A DNA stretch of 64,000 nucleotides, from the NCBI GenBank assembly GCA_037952775.1, contig JBANAY010000003.1, positions 1,674,001 through 1,738,000 of the forward strand, written 5' to 3'. Below are positions 1-15,400 of the stretch, in pieces. Made by a program: the position numbers and the translations under genes. The notes under the pieces were generated by a model. The model saw nothing but the letters and a program-made list of their open reading frames with translations, ran no database searches and was not told the origin of the DNA. Numbering within the stretch: position 1 is the first letter of the stretch; each line of letters starts with the position of its first letter. The DNA is from Clonostachys chloroleuca. Lineage: Eukaryota > Ascomycota > Sordariomycetes > Hypocreales > Bionectriaceae.

Positions 1-440
1 CGAAGGACTAACTGCAACGTCCATCCATCGTAGATGGCATGATGGGCTACGAGAACCAAGTAAGATTTACCGCAGGGCTCTTGAATGAGAGCCCAGCGGC
101 TGAGCCGTGAACCGTAGGTCATGCTTATTTGACTGATCTCATCCATATACTCTTCGATTTCAGTGGCCCTAGGCTGCTCCCACGAGAGCTCCTCTTGCAG
201 AACAACTTGTAAGGTCATCTGAGAAACACTGACGAGCCTTGTCCTAAGATTGCCGCAGACCTTGAATGTGTTCTCGCATGCGGCCTTTAGACGACTGATA
301 TTCACACCGTCAGGTATACTATAAACCCATTTGGCGATGTACGAACCTGGCTGCTTGACAGAGAGGGCCATGAGCCCTTCCTGGAAGGGTGTGACAGGCA
401 TGGCGTTCTCGATCTCTACTTCGGATGAGATTTCACATAT
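1..440 (-). other. NRPS module 11: start of C10, cut by the window edge
   Basis: The T10-to-C10 linker and the N-terminal lobe of another C domain are present, ending a few residues after HHAIYDGW (near 18-47). The frame is still open at base 1, so at least one more condensation step follows module 10. Confidence 0.9.
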
Positions 441-3400
441 TTGTCTGGTCTCTCCTTCCCACGAAGCAGTCTTTAGCCGCTCAGGAAGCAGGTCAAAAGG
501 TCTTATCTCATCTTGCTCTTCACCTGGTTTTAGGTTGGTAGCCACAGAGGCAACTGAGCACAAACGGGGGTCCTTGAATATATCGTTAACTGTGAACAAT
601 ATTCCAGCTTCCCGAGCAATAGATACGGCGTTAATAGCTGTGATTGAATCTCCCCCTAACGCAAGGAAGCTATCGTCGCAGCCAATCGTGTCCAATGGAC
701 GGTTCAATGCCTTTGCCCAGATTTCTTGCATACAACTTTCCATCTCAGTCTCTGGGGAGCGCTTTTCAGCTGATTTCAAGGCATAAATCTCCAACTGGTT
801 TCGATCGAGCTTCATTGCTTCCTGCTGCAAAGTTCTTCGGTCCAGTTTCGAAGATGTAACAACTGGCATGTAACTGCAGGGGATGAATATACTAGGAATC
901 ATGTATTTCGGAAGACTGGCCCCCAGGTTTCTGATGACCTCAGTGAACTGTCTGTTGAGGCTCGAATCGAGGTCCGAGAAGAGAGCATTGTGATCAGTTC
1001 CCTCTCTAGGTGAGCGTGTCGAATTCGACTGACAAACATACGCAGCAAGATGTTTACCTGTCTCACATTCAAGAAGACCGACTACGACCTGGCAAGAGTC
1101 GGGTAGATTGGAGAGAATATGATTCTCAACCTCGCTTAGTTCGACACGCAGCCCACGGATCTTGACCTGCGTATCCTTTCGAGAGTAGTATTCCAGTAGG
1201 CCCTGCGAGTTCCATGAACAGAGATCTCCGGATTTGTAAAAAGACTGCCAATGTTCTGAACTGGAGTTGGAAGCCCAGCTTGGGTTATGCTTCAGAACAG
1301 TTTCTGCTGTTCGCTTAGGGTCACCTAAGTATTCTCGAAGCAAGGTTGGCCCCTGGATCAAAACCTCTCCCAACGTTCCAACCGGAGCAAGTTTTGTAGG
1401 ATCATCCGGGGAGACGATCCAGCACTGCGATCCTACTGGCCTTCCGATTGTCAAGGGAGACTCATCGACCGAAGTCCACTCGTGGATGGCACTGAAGCAG
1501 CAGGTCTCTGCTGGGCCCCATCCGTTGATCAATCTGACCTTTGTAACCCATGTTTCGAAGACGTCTCGCCCCACTGCCTCGCCTGCGAAAAGCAAGAGCT
1601 TCAAAGATGGAACGGACTCTGGTCGTATAGAGCGCGCGAAAGAGGGTGTTAGATAGAACCAAGTCACATTAGTCTCGTTGATGAAAGAGACTAAGTCATG
1701 GTTGCTCATTCGCATCTCGTCGGAAGGAACGCAAACCGTCGCTCCCATGATCAGTGGCCCAACAATCTCTCCAATCGATAGATCAAAGACAAAGGATGCA
1801 AATTGGATCATGTTGACGTCCTGGTTCAATTTTAACCTCCTTGCAATCTCTATCTGACTTGTACAGACTGCCCGATGTTCCATAACGAATCCTTTTGGCA
1901 CACCAGTACTTCCAGAGGTGAAGATCACATAACAAGCATCCCCTGGTGAGGAAAGGGACTTGACGCTCTTTTTGGGAAGCTTTGCCATGAACTTTGAGTC
2001 AACTTCAAGGATTCGGTCAATGAGCTTCGATGACATCTTTGCGTGTCTTCGAGACGTCAGAATTAAGGTCGATTTTGTTTGAGAGACGACCTGTTGCTGC
2101 CGCTGTTGAGGCTGCGAAGGATCAAGTGGCACCCAAGCAGCTCCTGCTTTATTGATTGCCAAGATAGAAATAAAATACCAAGCCGACTTTTCAAAGCAAA
2201 CGTGAATTAAGTCGCCCCTTTGAACCTTGAAAAAATGAACGAGGTGTGCCGCGAGGGAGTTTGTATAGCGCTCAACTTCACCATAAGAGAAGGTGAGATC
2301 CCATGCACGGATTGCAATAGCATCAGGGCGTATCCTGGCCTGCTCGGCAAATAGATCATGGAATGTTGAGTTGACAATTTCAACGTCATTGTGAGCGAGC
2401 TTAGAGGACATCTCTACATCCCAGGGGCTCGTTGTAGACAGGTCTCTCAACGCGGTGGTTGTTTCGGCATTTAGACCTTCAATAACATGGGCTAGTTGAC
2501 TGATCAAACCTGTCATTTGGCCTTCGGTCAAATGAGCTGAATTGTACGTTATGTTGAGATCGATTTGAGTGTCCGACAGTAGAGCTTGAACAACTAGAGG
2601 GAACGTGAAATATCCATCCATGGCTTGTGACTTGTCCCTGCCGGCCATGGAGGGAATCATCATGGCTGTCGATTGACTTCCGACTTCTGACATTTTCTCA
2701 TATGGCTGGATCACCAAAAGACTAGAAAAAGTGCAGGCTTGTCGGATATCTTCACCCAGCTTGAAGATGTTCTGCAGGCCATACTGTTCGTACGGTATCA
2801 TTTCGGTGGCTTGTGACTGGATCTTCTGCAAGAAGGAAGAAATGGAAGCGTGCCCGTCCAATGACACACGAACCGGAAGGGTCGTGACGACAGGGCCTAG
2901 AATATTGGTTACGTCCGATACTGGGGCCTGACGGCCAGACACAGATGTGCCGAAACAAATGTCATCCGTCTCGCAATATTGCGCTAGGACTAGGGCCCAA
3001 GCTGCTCTCATAATAGTGGCTTTGGTGATAGAAGGATGGGCAGATGGCTGGAGAGTGATACTCTTGTTCATGACGTTGACTTTGGCTCCGGCAGCACTAT
3101 CTGAGGTTCGTGGGAACGTGGCACATTTTGCACCTCCCAAAGACTTGGCCCAGTACTGAGAAGCTTCTTGTGGATCTATGGCTTCTGTGTATTTGATGAA
3201 ATGATCAAACGACTTTGGGGCTGGTATCTCACTACCATGATAGTAGGAAGCGAAGATTCGGAGGATCAGTTGGAGGGCCCAGCCATCATAGACTGCATGA
3301 TGGAGAACGAGAACAAAATATTTGTCCTTAGCATCAGACGCGTCTCCAACGATTGCCCAACGACCAAGCCGCGATCCCAGAGTCATGGTCATGTCATCAA

Positions 3401-6400
3401 CCTTGGCCATATAATCTTGTATTGTCATACCATCGGTGTCTTCCCACTCAAAGTCATCCTTAATCGAAAGTTGGAGAGTAGATTGGCCGATACGAACGAT
3501 TCGAGTTCTTAGGTTTGCACATGTACGAAGAGTCCTAATCCAAGAGTCTTTGAAGCGACCCAGATCAGTCTCGTCGGATATCCTGTAAGTCCATCGTGCA
3601 ATATATGACCCTGGCTGCTGCACGGAAATGGCCACCAGTCCCTCCTGGAACGAAGTCACGGGCATCGCGTTTTCTATCTGGTCTGTTGATGATAACGAAC
3701 ATATTGTTCTCGCTTCACTCTCCCACCCAGAGGTCTCCAAGTCCCGGGGGAGTAATTCAAATGGAGCTATGGTTTGAGAGTCATCTCCCAGTTCCGCTAC
3801 CGCATGTGATGCGACCATGAAAAGCCGAGGATCTTTGAAAATCTGGTGTACCGCTATCTTTATGCCAACCTCGCGAGCAGTAGAGACAGCGTGTATGGCC
3901 GTGATTGAATCGCCGCCTAGAGCCAGGAAGCTATCATCGAGCCCGATCTCCTCAGGCGCGATCTTCAATACTTGAGACCAAACTTTTTGTAAAGCCTTTT
4001 CCATCGCAGTGTCTGCTGGACGCTTGTGCTGTGACTGCAATGAGTATTCAGCAAGCCGCTCCAGACTCAAGCCCATGGTCTGGGCTTTCAAAAGATTTCT
4101 GTCCATTTTCGAAGAGATCATAAGTGGCATGAAGTTGCAAGGAATGAAATACGTCGGGACCATATATCGTGGAAGCGTGACTTTAAGCTCTCCCGACAAA
4201 GCAGACATTTGGCCATGCAGGTCCTCATTAATGGAAGCGAACATGTTCTCGAGGTCACTCTGGTCGAGCGAAGTGGTCATTTTACTTTCCATACTGAAGC
4301 AAACATACGCCACAAGGCATTTGCCTGACTCGGCGGCGTGAACATCTACCGCAACCTGGCAAGCACCCGGTAGTATTGATTGTAGCTGGTGTTCAACTTC
4401 GCCGAGCTCAACACGCAAACCTCGAATCTTGACTTGGGTGTCTTTGCGGCTAGAGAATTCGAGAAGACCTTGAGCATTTTGAAAGCAGATATCACCCGAC
4501 TTGTAGAAACGATTCCAGGATGCATTGCCCCGATAAGCCCACGATGGTAGCTCGCTCACAGTACTTTCAGCCGTTTTCTTAGGGTCAGCGAGGTACTCAC
4601 GAAGGAGGGCAGGGCCCTGAATCATAACCTCGCCCATCGTGCCGACAGGGCATAACTTGTGCGGGTCTGAAGGGTCTACGATATAACACAAAAGACCAAT
4701 AGGTCTTCCAAGCGTTAGAGGCGATTCATCCTTGGAGGTCCATTCGTGTACTGTGCTGATAACGACAGTCTCGGCTGGGCCCCAGCCGTTGATAAAACGG
4801 ACCTTGCCTACCCACATCTCAAATACATCTCTAGGAACTGCCTCACCAGCAAGTACTAGTAACTTAACAGAGGGCACTGTTTCTGGTTTGATAGTTCGAG
4901 CAAATGATGGGGTCAGGAAGAGCCAGTTGATTTGCTTTGACCGGATGAAGGATGTCAGATCATTCATTCGGATTTCTTCTGATGGAACGCATACTGTAGC
5001 ACCGGCGATCAAGGGGTTGATTATCTCTCCGATCGACATATCAAAAACATATGAGGAAAACTGTAGCATTTTTACATTCGCTGTTAAGCCCAGGTGCTTG
5101 GCAACAAGCCTCTCCTTGGTGCATACCGCATGGTGCTCTATGACGAACCCCTTTGGCGTTCCGGTACTGCCCGATGTGAAAAGAGCATAGCAAGCATGAG
5201 TAGGTGTGGCGATATTTGCTGGTGCACAAGGAGTCAGCCCGTTTGAGCTTAGAGATTTCATGAGCTCTGCTGTAACCTCCACTGCTTGCGCAACGAGGCT
5301 GGAACCTAGGGCAGAATGCTGCTTTGATGTGAGAATGAGACGGGAACCCGTTTGCTTCACTATGTCTTGTTGACGTTTCATGGGATGTGAGGGGTCCAGA
5401 GGAACCCAAGCGCCACCAGCTTTGTTAATAGCTAGGATTGCAACAATATACCAGAGTGACTTCTCGAAACAAACATGTATGAGCTCATCAAGCTGAATGC
5501 TGAATCGAGATAGCAGATGTGAGGCTAGATAGCCTGAGCAGAGGTCAAGCTCTTGATATGTCATTGAGCCGTCCCATGCTTCAATCGCGACGGCGTCTGG
5601 ATTCAGCTGCGCCTGGTTCGACACTAGGTCATGGAAAGTGGCATCAGTCACTTCTGGAATATCGTTGAGTGCTAAGGCCTGCTCCACATCCCAGGGACTT
5701 GCAAAGGAAAGATCCGCTAGCGGCTTTGTTGTTTCGGTGCATAAAATATCCATTACGTGCTCGAGCTGGTGAACAAGGGCGGTGACCTGGAATTCAGTAA
5801 GCTCGCTAATATCATAAGTGATGTTGAGATTTAACATCGAAGATGAAACAAGCGCTTGAACGACGAGAGGATACGTGAAGTAATCTTCCATGGTAGTTTC
5901 ACCATCATCATATTTGTGTTGGGTGAATAGAGCTTCTGAGTCACTTCCGACCTTGGCCATATTCTCATAAGGTTGAATGACCAACAAACTAGAAAAGGTA
6001 CAAGCTTCACGGATGCTGGGGCTGAGTTTGAGAATATTTTGCAGCCCATATTGCTCATAAGGAATCATCTTCGTGGACTGGTTTTGCACTTGCTGAAGGT
6101 ACTTTGCAACGGAAGTACCCTGATCTAGTCGAACGTGAATGGGTAACGTGGTAACATGAGGACCTGAAATATCACTGATATTGTGTACAGGCGCCTGCCG
6201 CCCAGAGATCGATGTACCAAAGCATACACTGTCCGTTGCACAGTACCTAGACAGCAGCAAAGCCCACGCAGCCCTCACAAGTGTAGCTTGAGTGATGGTA
6301 GAGTGCGAAGATGCTGATAGGTTCAAGGTTTTCTGCATCACACGCGCCGAAATGCTCTTGTAGTTGCGCTTCATACTGGGGAAGCTGGCCGATCTAGCAT

Positions 6401-9400
6401 CCCGAAGCTGGTCAAGCCAATACTGCCTTGCGGCATCACGGTCCATGCTTTCCGTGTATCGTATGAAGTAATCAAAAGTCTTTGGAACTTGCCCATTCAC
6501 TTGGTTGTATGCCTCGGTCAATGTTTGCAGCATAAGCCGCATGGTCCATCCATCGTATGTGGCATGATGGCAGATGAGGACGAAGTAGTTATCGCCATTT
6601 GACTCTACCATGGCCCAGCGGTTGAGGCGAGTGCCAAGAGTCATGTTGATATTCTTATGCTTAGCCATGAATTGATTCAAGTCCATTCCCTTTGTCTTTT
6701 CCCATTCCGTGTCGTTTACTAGCACAAGCTGAAGGGTTGTGTTTGAGATGGTGATAATACGTGTGCGCAGGTTACGGCAATAACGAACAGTTCTTCCCCA
6801 TGCCTTCCTGAACTTCTTGACATCCGTAGACTTCGACAGTTTATACACCCATCTCGCAATATGAGATCCTGGTTGTTTGACAGAAAGCGACATGAGTCCT
6901 TCTTGGAAGGCTGTGACGGGCATGGCGTTTTCAATCTCTTCCTCGTCCGACAGATCACACAGCTCCAACGCCTCGGTCTCCCAATCGAACTCCTGAAGGT
7001 GCTTGGGGAGTAAATCAAAAGGCTCAAGTTCAATGTTTCGGTCCTTGACGGTATCGATCGCAACCGCTCGAGAAGCTACCATACAGAGACGCGGGTCGTC
7101 GAAAATCTGTTGCACTTCGATTTCGATACCAGCCTCTCGCGCCATGTTCACGAGACGAATTGCCAGGATCGAATCTCCGCCAATTTGCAAGAAATTATCA
7201 TCACGAGAAATAGACTCTGTTGGCAGCTCAAGAACAGACGCCCAGAGTTCTGCTATGCGGCTCTCCATCGCTGTTTCTGGCCCTCTCTTGACCACAGTGT
7301 CGAGAAGGGAATAATGACGGATGCGATCAATGGATAGCTCAGAAGTCTGCCGGGTCAAAAGATTTCGATCAAGTTTGGAAGACTTGTTGATCGGCATGAA
7401 ACTGCATGGAACGAACATGGCTGGAACCATATACGATGGGAGCAATAGCTTTAGCTGGCTGACCAATGCCGTGAGCTTGCCCGCCAGCTCTGATGAAATA
7501 TCTAAGAATGGTGATGAACTTGCCATGTCATCTGATAGCAATTTTGCCGTTGAGAAAGAAATATACGCCACAAGGTTAGTCGCGCCATGGGACTTGAAGA
7601 CACCAACTGCCACTTGGGACACTCCTTGCAAGTTTGCAGTAATGCTATGTTCGATTTCGTCAAGCTCTATCCGCAAGCCGCGGACTTTGACCTGTGTATC
7701 TTTTCGGCTGATGAACTCAAGAACTCCGTCTGCATTGTATCTAGCGAGGTCGCCGGACTTGAAGGAACGCCTCACATATTGGTCATGCTGGTTCGGAGAC
7801 CACTCTGGAGGAGTAGATGAGATTAAAGCCTTGTTCTTCTCGGGTGCCCCAAGGTATTCGCGTAATACTGTAGGACCTTGGATCATTATCTCACCGATGG
7901 TTCCGATAGGTGCCAGCTTTCTTGAGTCATCTGGGTTCACAACCCAACAATAGCCGCCAACTGGGCGGCCAATGGTTGTCGGCGAGTCATCCAATGACTT
8001 ATATTCATGAATTGAGCTGACAATGCACGTTTCTCCCGGACCCCAGCCATTCAGGAGACGGACCTTTCCGAACCATCTCTCCATAAGATCGCGTGGCACT
8101 GCTTCTCCAGCCAGAATAAGAAGGTTCAAGGATGGAACGTCCTCAGGCACCAAGGTTTGCATGAAAGATGGGCTCAAAAATCCGCTGTTTACTCGTGCTG
8201 AACGAATAAATTCAGAGATGTTGTTCATTCTCGTTTTCTCTGACGGCACGCAAATACATCCTCCGCACCATTGTGCCAAAAAGATCTCTCCGATCGCGAA
8301 ATCAAAGATGAAATTGGCAAACTGGAGGACTCGGGCTTCAGGAGTCAGCCCAACCCTGGTCCCAATGGCATTTTGCGCTGAGCACAGAGAGCGGTGCTCC
8401 ATTAAGAACCCCTTTGGTACTCCTGTACTACCTGATGTAAACAGTACGTATGCGAGATAATTAGGTGACACTTTAATAGCTGACAGTTTTTCGGTATCGA
8501 TACTAAGTGTCTTGCATAGGGCAGCTGTGAGCTCAATGGTGTGCTTGGTCAAATGAGAGGCCGTAGTTGCGAGACCTGCCGAGACAACCATGACCTTCGC
8601 TTTCGTTTGCTCGATGATTTGCTGTTTTCTGTGGGTTGGATGAGTCGGGTCTATGGGAGAGAATGCAGCCCCGGCTTTATGTATAGCAAGGATGGCGACG
8701 AAATACCACATCGACTTATCAAATGAAACGTGAACAATATCCCCAACTTGGACAGCGTACTTGTTGATGAGGTGAGAAGCGAATAGATTGGCCATATCGT
8801 TCAACTCTTGGTAAGTAAGATCGCCATCCCAAGCGTGTACCGCTGGTGAGTCAGGAGATTCCCTGGCGTGCCTTTCAACAACATGGTGGGCACATATGTG
8901 AACTGCCTCTGGGGCATTATTACGAAGCAGTGCGGTTTCAACGTCCCACGGCGAACTCATTCTTATATCCTTGATGGACTTATGACGGCTATGGTGAGAG
9001 AATTCACTAAGAATTTGCTCGAGTTGGTAAGCCAAGGCTTCGACTTGGATTTCCTTCAAGCTTTCATTGTTGTAAGTAAAAGCTAGATGAATCTGGTCCC
9101 CAATCATCATGCCTTGCATAACTATAGGGTAGTTGAAGTAGTCTTGAAGCGTTTGCTCAGCTACGCCTCGTTCCAATTCTGCCATTGTAAGGAGGTCATC
9201 CGATTCGCCCGTTATTAGACCGACCTTGTTTCCTGGCTGCATGACGATCAAGCTGGAGAAATCACAAACTTCTTTGTGAGTAGGCCCAATCTTCGAGATA
9301 TTTTGCAGGCCAAACTGCTCATAGGGAATGGTTTCGTTTGCCTGCGTTTGAACTTCCTGGAGGAACTTCTCAATTGACTTGTTGCTATCCAGCTGTATAC

Positions 9401-12400
9401 GAACGGGAGAAGTGGCAATCATAGGGCCAGCTATATCTTCGATTCCATCTATTGGGGCGTTACGTCCGGAAACCGTGATTCCAAATGTCACATCATCTGT
9501 CTCGCTGTAAGTTGCCAAAAGCACCGCCCAGGCAGCACGTAGTAAGGTAGCCTGAGTGATCGATGACGATTTGGATTTTGTCAGAGTTAAGGTTTTGCTG
9601 AAGTTTCTGCTCGTATTTTTGCTCTTTCCACTACTACCAGAAGGTGTGGGTGGGAAACGTGTGCGGTTAGCTCCCTGTAGCCGGTTCTCCCAGAAGCTTT
9701 TTGCGGCGGACTGAGTAGACTGCATGGTGTATGCAATAAACGCCGGGTATGACCTAAGTGCTGGTATTGACACATTGTCATACAATTGCCTTAAGATTTT
9801 CATTATGATAGAAACGCTCCACCCATCGAAGACCCCGTGGTGGCTGACCCAAAAGAAATAGTTGGAACCGGATTCGTCTTGACCAAGGCAGAATCTGTTC
9901 AACTTTGAGCCGTAAGTCATTGAAACTGTGCTGGAGGTCTTGTGAAGAATCTCTAAGCTCGACTTGTCGGGCAAAGTTTCGATGTCAACATCATCTCTGA
10001 TGACGGCCTGGAAGGCTCTTCCCTCAGCGTCCACGATTCTGGTTCGGAGACAGCTACAAATATCAGCTGTGCCTTCCCATGCCTTCTTGAAAGCTGTTAG
10101 CTCAATATTCTTTCGCATCTTGAATGCTCGCTTGGCGATGTAGGAACCTGGCTGCTTGACTGATAAAGCCATGAGACCAGATTGAAGCGGGGTGCAAGGG
10201 AAAATGTCCTCGATTCGTTCCTTGTCAGTAATTTTGGCCTGTGCTTTGACTGTCTCCATCAGAGCCTGTGTTTCATTTTGTTGCAATAAGCTGAATGGAT
10301 CGGGGTTCTTGGATAGAGTGTTGGCCGCCGGCCGGCAGGCAGCGGCGACTGCAGAGAGCCTTGGATCCTCAAAAATTGTCTTGACATCCAGAGCTAGATC
10401 GTTTTCACGGGCAACAGTAACCAATCTAATGGCACTTATTGAATCTCCTCCGATGCTTAGGAAGCTATCATGGCGGCCGATTTCATTGGCTTCAATTCGC
10501 AAAAGCTGGGCCCAGATGTTGCGAATCTTGAGTTCAAGGTCCGTTACCGGCGCCTCGTAGCCATGGCTGGCTGGGGAAAACCTAAGTCTTTCCTTGGCCG
10601 ATGCGCCCTGAGCGATTGAACAGAGCTTGCGCCTGTCAATTTTTCCAGATGTCTTTCTTTCGGGTACTCCATCAAAGATAAAGTACATGCTGGGGACCAT
10701 ATAGCTAGGCAAAATAAGTTTCAAAGACGAGTCAAGCTGAGAAACGAGTGTTTGGGTTTCCTCTGTGACATCTTCAACTAGTTGGAGCTGGGTGTTGCTT
10801 GAAACAGATTCAGTAGACCACATGAGAGCAACGAGGGTGTTGGTGCCTGCTTCTTTGTCTGAAATGGCATCAACAACGCAGCTCATTCCCGACGGCAGGC
10901 TTTCTTCTAAATGTGACTCGACTTCCCCGAGTTCAACCCTCTGCCCATGCAATTTGATCTGGGTATCCTTACGTCCAAGATACTCAAAATATCCATCTCC
11001 AAGTCGGCGGACAAGATCACCTGTGAGATACGCCTTCGTCGGCATATCTCCAGGAAGCCAAGAGACATCATCCAACCAAGCGGCACAAAGCTCTTCTTCA
11101 ACGCCGATGTATCCACGGGCCACCATTGGTCCTTGAATCATGAGCTCACCGACACAGCCGATTGGAACAAGTTGCTTGTGGTTGTCTGGTTCGACAACCC
11201 ACCATGCCGAGGAAGAAGGAATGCCGATATTATTTGGCTTTGAAACAATTCCGACATCAGCGATCCAACCACAGATAGAACCCTCAGCAGGTCCGTAGAG
11301 GTTATGAAGGGTTGCGTAACCCCGCCAATTATCAACCACAAGGGTAGTAACATTTTCTCCTCCTAAGCCCACATTCTTAATTGTTGGAATAAGGGAAGGA
11401 TTCACCAATCCAGCCATAGTTGGTGTGAAGAAGGACCAGTTGGCTTGCATGGCATTGATTGCACCATGAATATCGTTGTACCGTTGCCATTCTGAGGGGA
11501 TACAGAGGCATGCACCGCGTGAAAGGGCAACCATAACATCGATAACCCCTATATCAAACGTGTATGCAGAATAAGTGAAGACACGCGTTCCAGGGCCCCA
11601 TTTTTGGATGACACCATGACTGTCAGAGGTAGAGCAGATATTCCGGTGTTCAAATACTATTCCTTTGGGTTTTCCCGTTGACCCAGATGTGAACATAATA
11701 TGACTAGGGTCGGTAAAGGCCACATTTGATCGAACGGGTTTTGATGAAGACTTCGACATCTTAAGGATAGTCTCCTTTTCAATGACAAGAACCTTTTTGC
11801 CAAGGTCTTGTGTATCGCGTTCATGGTCCGCGGCCGTGAGAATCAAGGACGCCTTTGTGTCTTCGAGAATGCCTCTTTGGCGCTGAGCTGGGGCAGAGGG
11901 ATCCAGTGGCACAAAAGCACCACCAGCCATGTTGACTGCAAGCATAGAGATAACAGCCCAGACAGACTTAGAAAAGTTGATTGGCACAAAGACGCCTGGT
12001 CCAACGCCAATCGATGCCAGATGCCTGGCGAGGCTTTCGGCATAATAACCTACCTCTGAGTACGTCATATCGCCGTCCCAAGATGTAAGTGCGGGAGCAT
12101 CAGGTGTGGCCATGATTTGCTTCCGGATCATTTCATGAATGCATGCATCTGTAGAACTTTGAAGCTTCTGATGCTGCAGTGCATTCTGAATATCCCAATC
12201 ATCGATAAGGGAGACCTGGTCTAGGCGTTGAGATGTGTATGAAAAAAGTTGTTTGGTGACAGTTTCCAGCTGATGGACGAGAGCCTCTGCGAGATCAGAG
12301 GATACTGCGGCTTCATCATAGCAAATCCGGATCTTGGTATGATCAGGGTAAAGATCCATCTCCAAAACAAGTGGGTAATTGAAGTAGTGATCCATTTCGT

Positions 12401-15400
12401 CTTCTGTGACCGTGTTGTGTTCACTAATATCAAAGATCATTTGACCGTCCACAGCAGCGTGAGACTCTCTTGGTCGAATGATCATTAGAGTCGAGAATTG
12501 ACAGGCGTTTCTTGCATCAGTACTAACCCTACCGATTTTTTGCAAGCCGAACTGTTCATAAACCGCCATATCTGTTGCCTGCGCTTGAATGGCTTGTAGG
12601 AACTCAGAAACAGTGGAGGTATAGTCCAGTTGAATGCGAACAGGGATCGTGGCGATAGCTGGTCCAGCCATGTTTTGAAGACCTTCGATATCGGCGTTCC
12701 GACCAGACAAAGTGGCACCGAAACAAACGTCTTCACTATTACAGTGGCGAGCTAACACCATGGCCCAACTAGCTCTCAGAACTGTGGCGGTCGTAACCGA
12801 GGATTTCGAAACTCGTGATGTATTAATTTCGTGATGGAGGAACTTGAATGTTGCTTGTGTGTTATTTGAACTCGTTGAGGGGAATTGCGGCCTCGTGGCG
12901 CCCTCCAACTGCTTGGCCCAGAATGAGCTCGCGGCATCGTGATCGAGATCCATCGTATGCTTGATGAATGCAACGTAGGGCGAAATCTTGGCAGGTTCCT
13001 GGTCCCAGAAGCATTCGTGGAGAACCTGGAACGCAAGATTGAAGGACCACCCGTCCATAATAGAATGGTGAGCAATCCACACGAAGTAAGAATCGCCTGA
13101 AGGCGTCTTTAATATCGCGAAGCGGTTGAGGCGGGATCCAAACTCCATTTTGTAGCCTTGGGTGACCTTAATGAATGTATGGAGATCCAAATCTTCAGCA
13201 GACTCCCATTCAATATCATCCTTGACTAGAACTTGAACTGAGCGTGCCCCCGACGATATGATCCTTGTTCTCATGTTGGCGTTTAATACAGCAGTACGCT
13301 CCCACGCTTTGCGTAGGCGATTCAAATCAATCCTCTGGTCTATTTTGAAGACGTACTTGGTGATGTAAGACCCAGTTTGCTTAACTGCGAGGGAAATGAG
13401 GCCTTCTTGTACAGGGGAGCATGGGAAGGCGTCTTCAATTATGCTGTTGGGTGGAAGGTTACATATTTCATGAACCCGTCCGTTCTGAACCATTGTTTTC
13501 TCTTCCTCATTCAGTAGCTCAAAAGGCTGAATCTCAAGCGCCTTGACCTTGGGGGACTCTTTTTCGCCGGCACGAAGAGCTAGTTCATAGAGCTGGGGAC
13601 TCCGAAAGACGTCATCAACACTAATTCGAATTTCCTTCTCGCGGGCAGCGGTCATCAAATGAACGGCTGCAATGGAATCGCCACCGATTGCAAGGAAACT
13701 ATCGTCCCTACCGATGCTGTCTGGTGGCAGATTCAAGACTTTAGCCCAAAGGCCTTGAAGAAGAACCTCTATCCGTGTCTCTGGCTTTCGCTTTACCGAG
13801 TTTTGCAACGCGTATTCAGCAATCTGCGATGAAGATAGTTTTGCTGCTTCCATGTTCAGGGTCTTGCGATCAAGCTTCGTCGATGTAATGAACGGCATAT
13901 ATGCACATGGGATAATAGCCTTGGGGATCATATAGGACGGCAAAAGAGCACGAAGCTGTCTAGTCAGGTCAGCGATCTGGTTGCGAAGATCGTCATCAAG
14001 CTGCATGAACAAATCGTCATTTCCCTCCGATTGCTTTCGAACCGTTGTGTCGGCATTATTGCAGATGTAGGCAAAGAGTTGCACACCACCATCTCCTCGA
14101 ACGGCATCAACTGCTACTTGAGAGAGATCCGGCATAAGGGTTCTGATCTGGTGCTCTACTTCCCCAACTTCCACACGCTGACCACGAATTTTCAGCTGGG
14201 TATCCTTCCGCGATGAGAACTCCAGCAAGCCCCGGTCATTGTAGAAGCAAAGATCGCCGGTTTTGTAGAAACGATTCCATCCTCTCTCGCCAGAATCATA
14301 TGCCCACACTGGCTTCCCTGTCAAAAGGGCCTCCGCAGTCCTCTTAGGATCATCGAGGTACTCACGGAGAAGCGTAGGCCCTTGAATAATCACCTCACCA
14401 AGTGTGCCCGTCGGGGCAAGCTTTAGAGGGTTTGTTGGGTCGACAAGCCAACAGAATGAAGCAACAGGCTTGCCAATCGTCATTGTTGATTCTTCAATCG
14501 ATGTCCATTCATGTAGAGAGCTAAACACACAGGTCTCAGCTGGTCCCCAGCCATTTATAAGACGAACTTTTGTCACCCAAACCTCAAACACATCTCGAGG
14601 GATAGCCTCGCCAGTGAGCATCAGCAGCTTGATGGAAGGGACAGACTCGGGTTTGATTGTACGAGCGAAGGAGGGCGTCAACATGGCCCAATTCACCTTA
14701 CAATCTTGGATATACTTGACAAGAGAATTCAAACGCGCATAGTCTGAAGGAACACAAACTGTTGCTCCGGCGATCAAAGGAGCGATCGTTTCGCCAATGA
14801 AAGCATCAAACACCGAGGCAGCAAATTGCAGCATCTTGACTTTCGGGTTCATCCCCAGACGGTTCCCGATCGCTCGCTGACTGCTACATGCGGCGCGATG
14901 TTGCATAACCAGACCCTTTGGTGTGCCTGTGCTTCCCGAAGTGAACAGCACGTAGCAAGCATCAACGGGGGATGCAACACTGCTCAATCTATCAGCAAGA
15001 ATGCTAGGAGTGGCTTTTGAGCTGGAAGCAAGGTCTGCAATCAATTCTGACGTAACCACCAGAGATTTCTTCACAAGACCTGAGCAAAGATCCAAATGCT
15101 TCGAGGATGTGAGGATTAGTGATGATCGGGTCTGAGCTACTATCTGCTGGTGACGATGCCTAGGATGACCCGGATCAAGAGGAACCCAAGCCGCTCCCGC
15201 TTTATTAATAGCTAGAATGGAGACGAAAAGCCAGGCAGACTTCTCGAAACAGACATGAACTAGGTCGCCTCTTTTAACATTCAATGAGACCAGTTGATCT
15301 GCAAGGTAATCACTATGTCGATTTAGTTCCGAGTACGAGAGTTTAGCATCCGATGCCTCGATAGCGATCGCGTCAGGTCGGATTGTTGCTTGCTCAGAAA

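Noticed and set aside
7321..7953. A 210-codon plus-strand ORF, and many similar ones, across 1-31800
   Set aside because: They lie antisense to conserved NRPS domains, have no motifs, and recur at equivalent places of the repeated modules. They are frame shadows.
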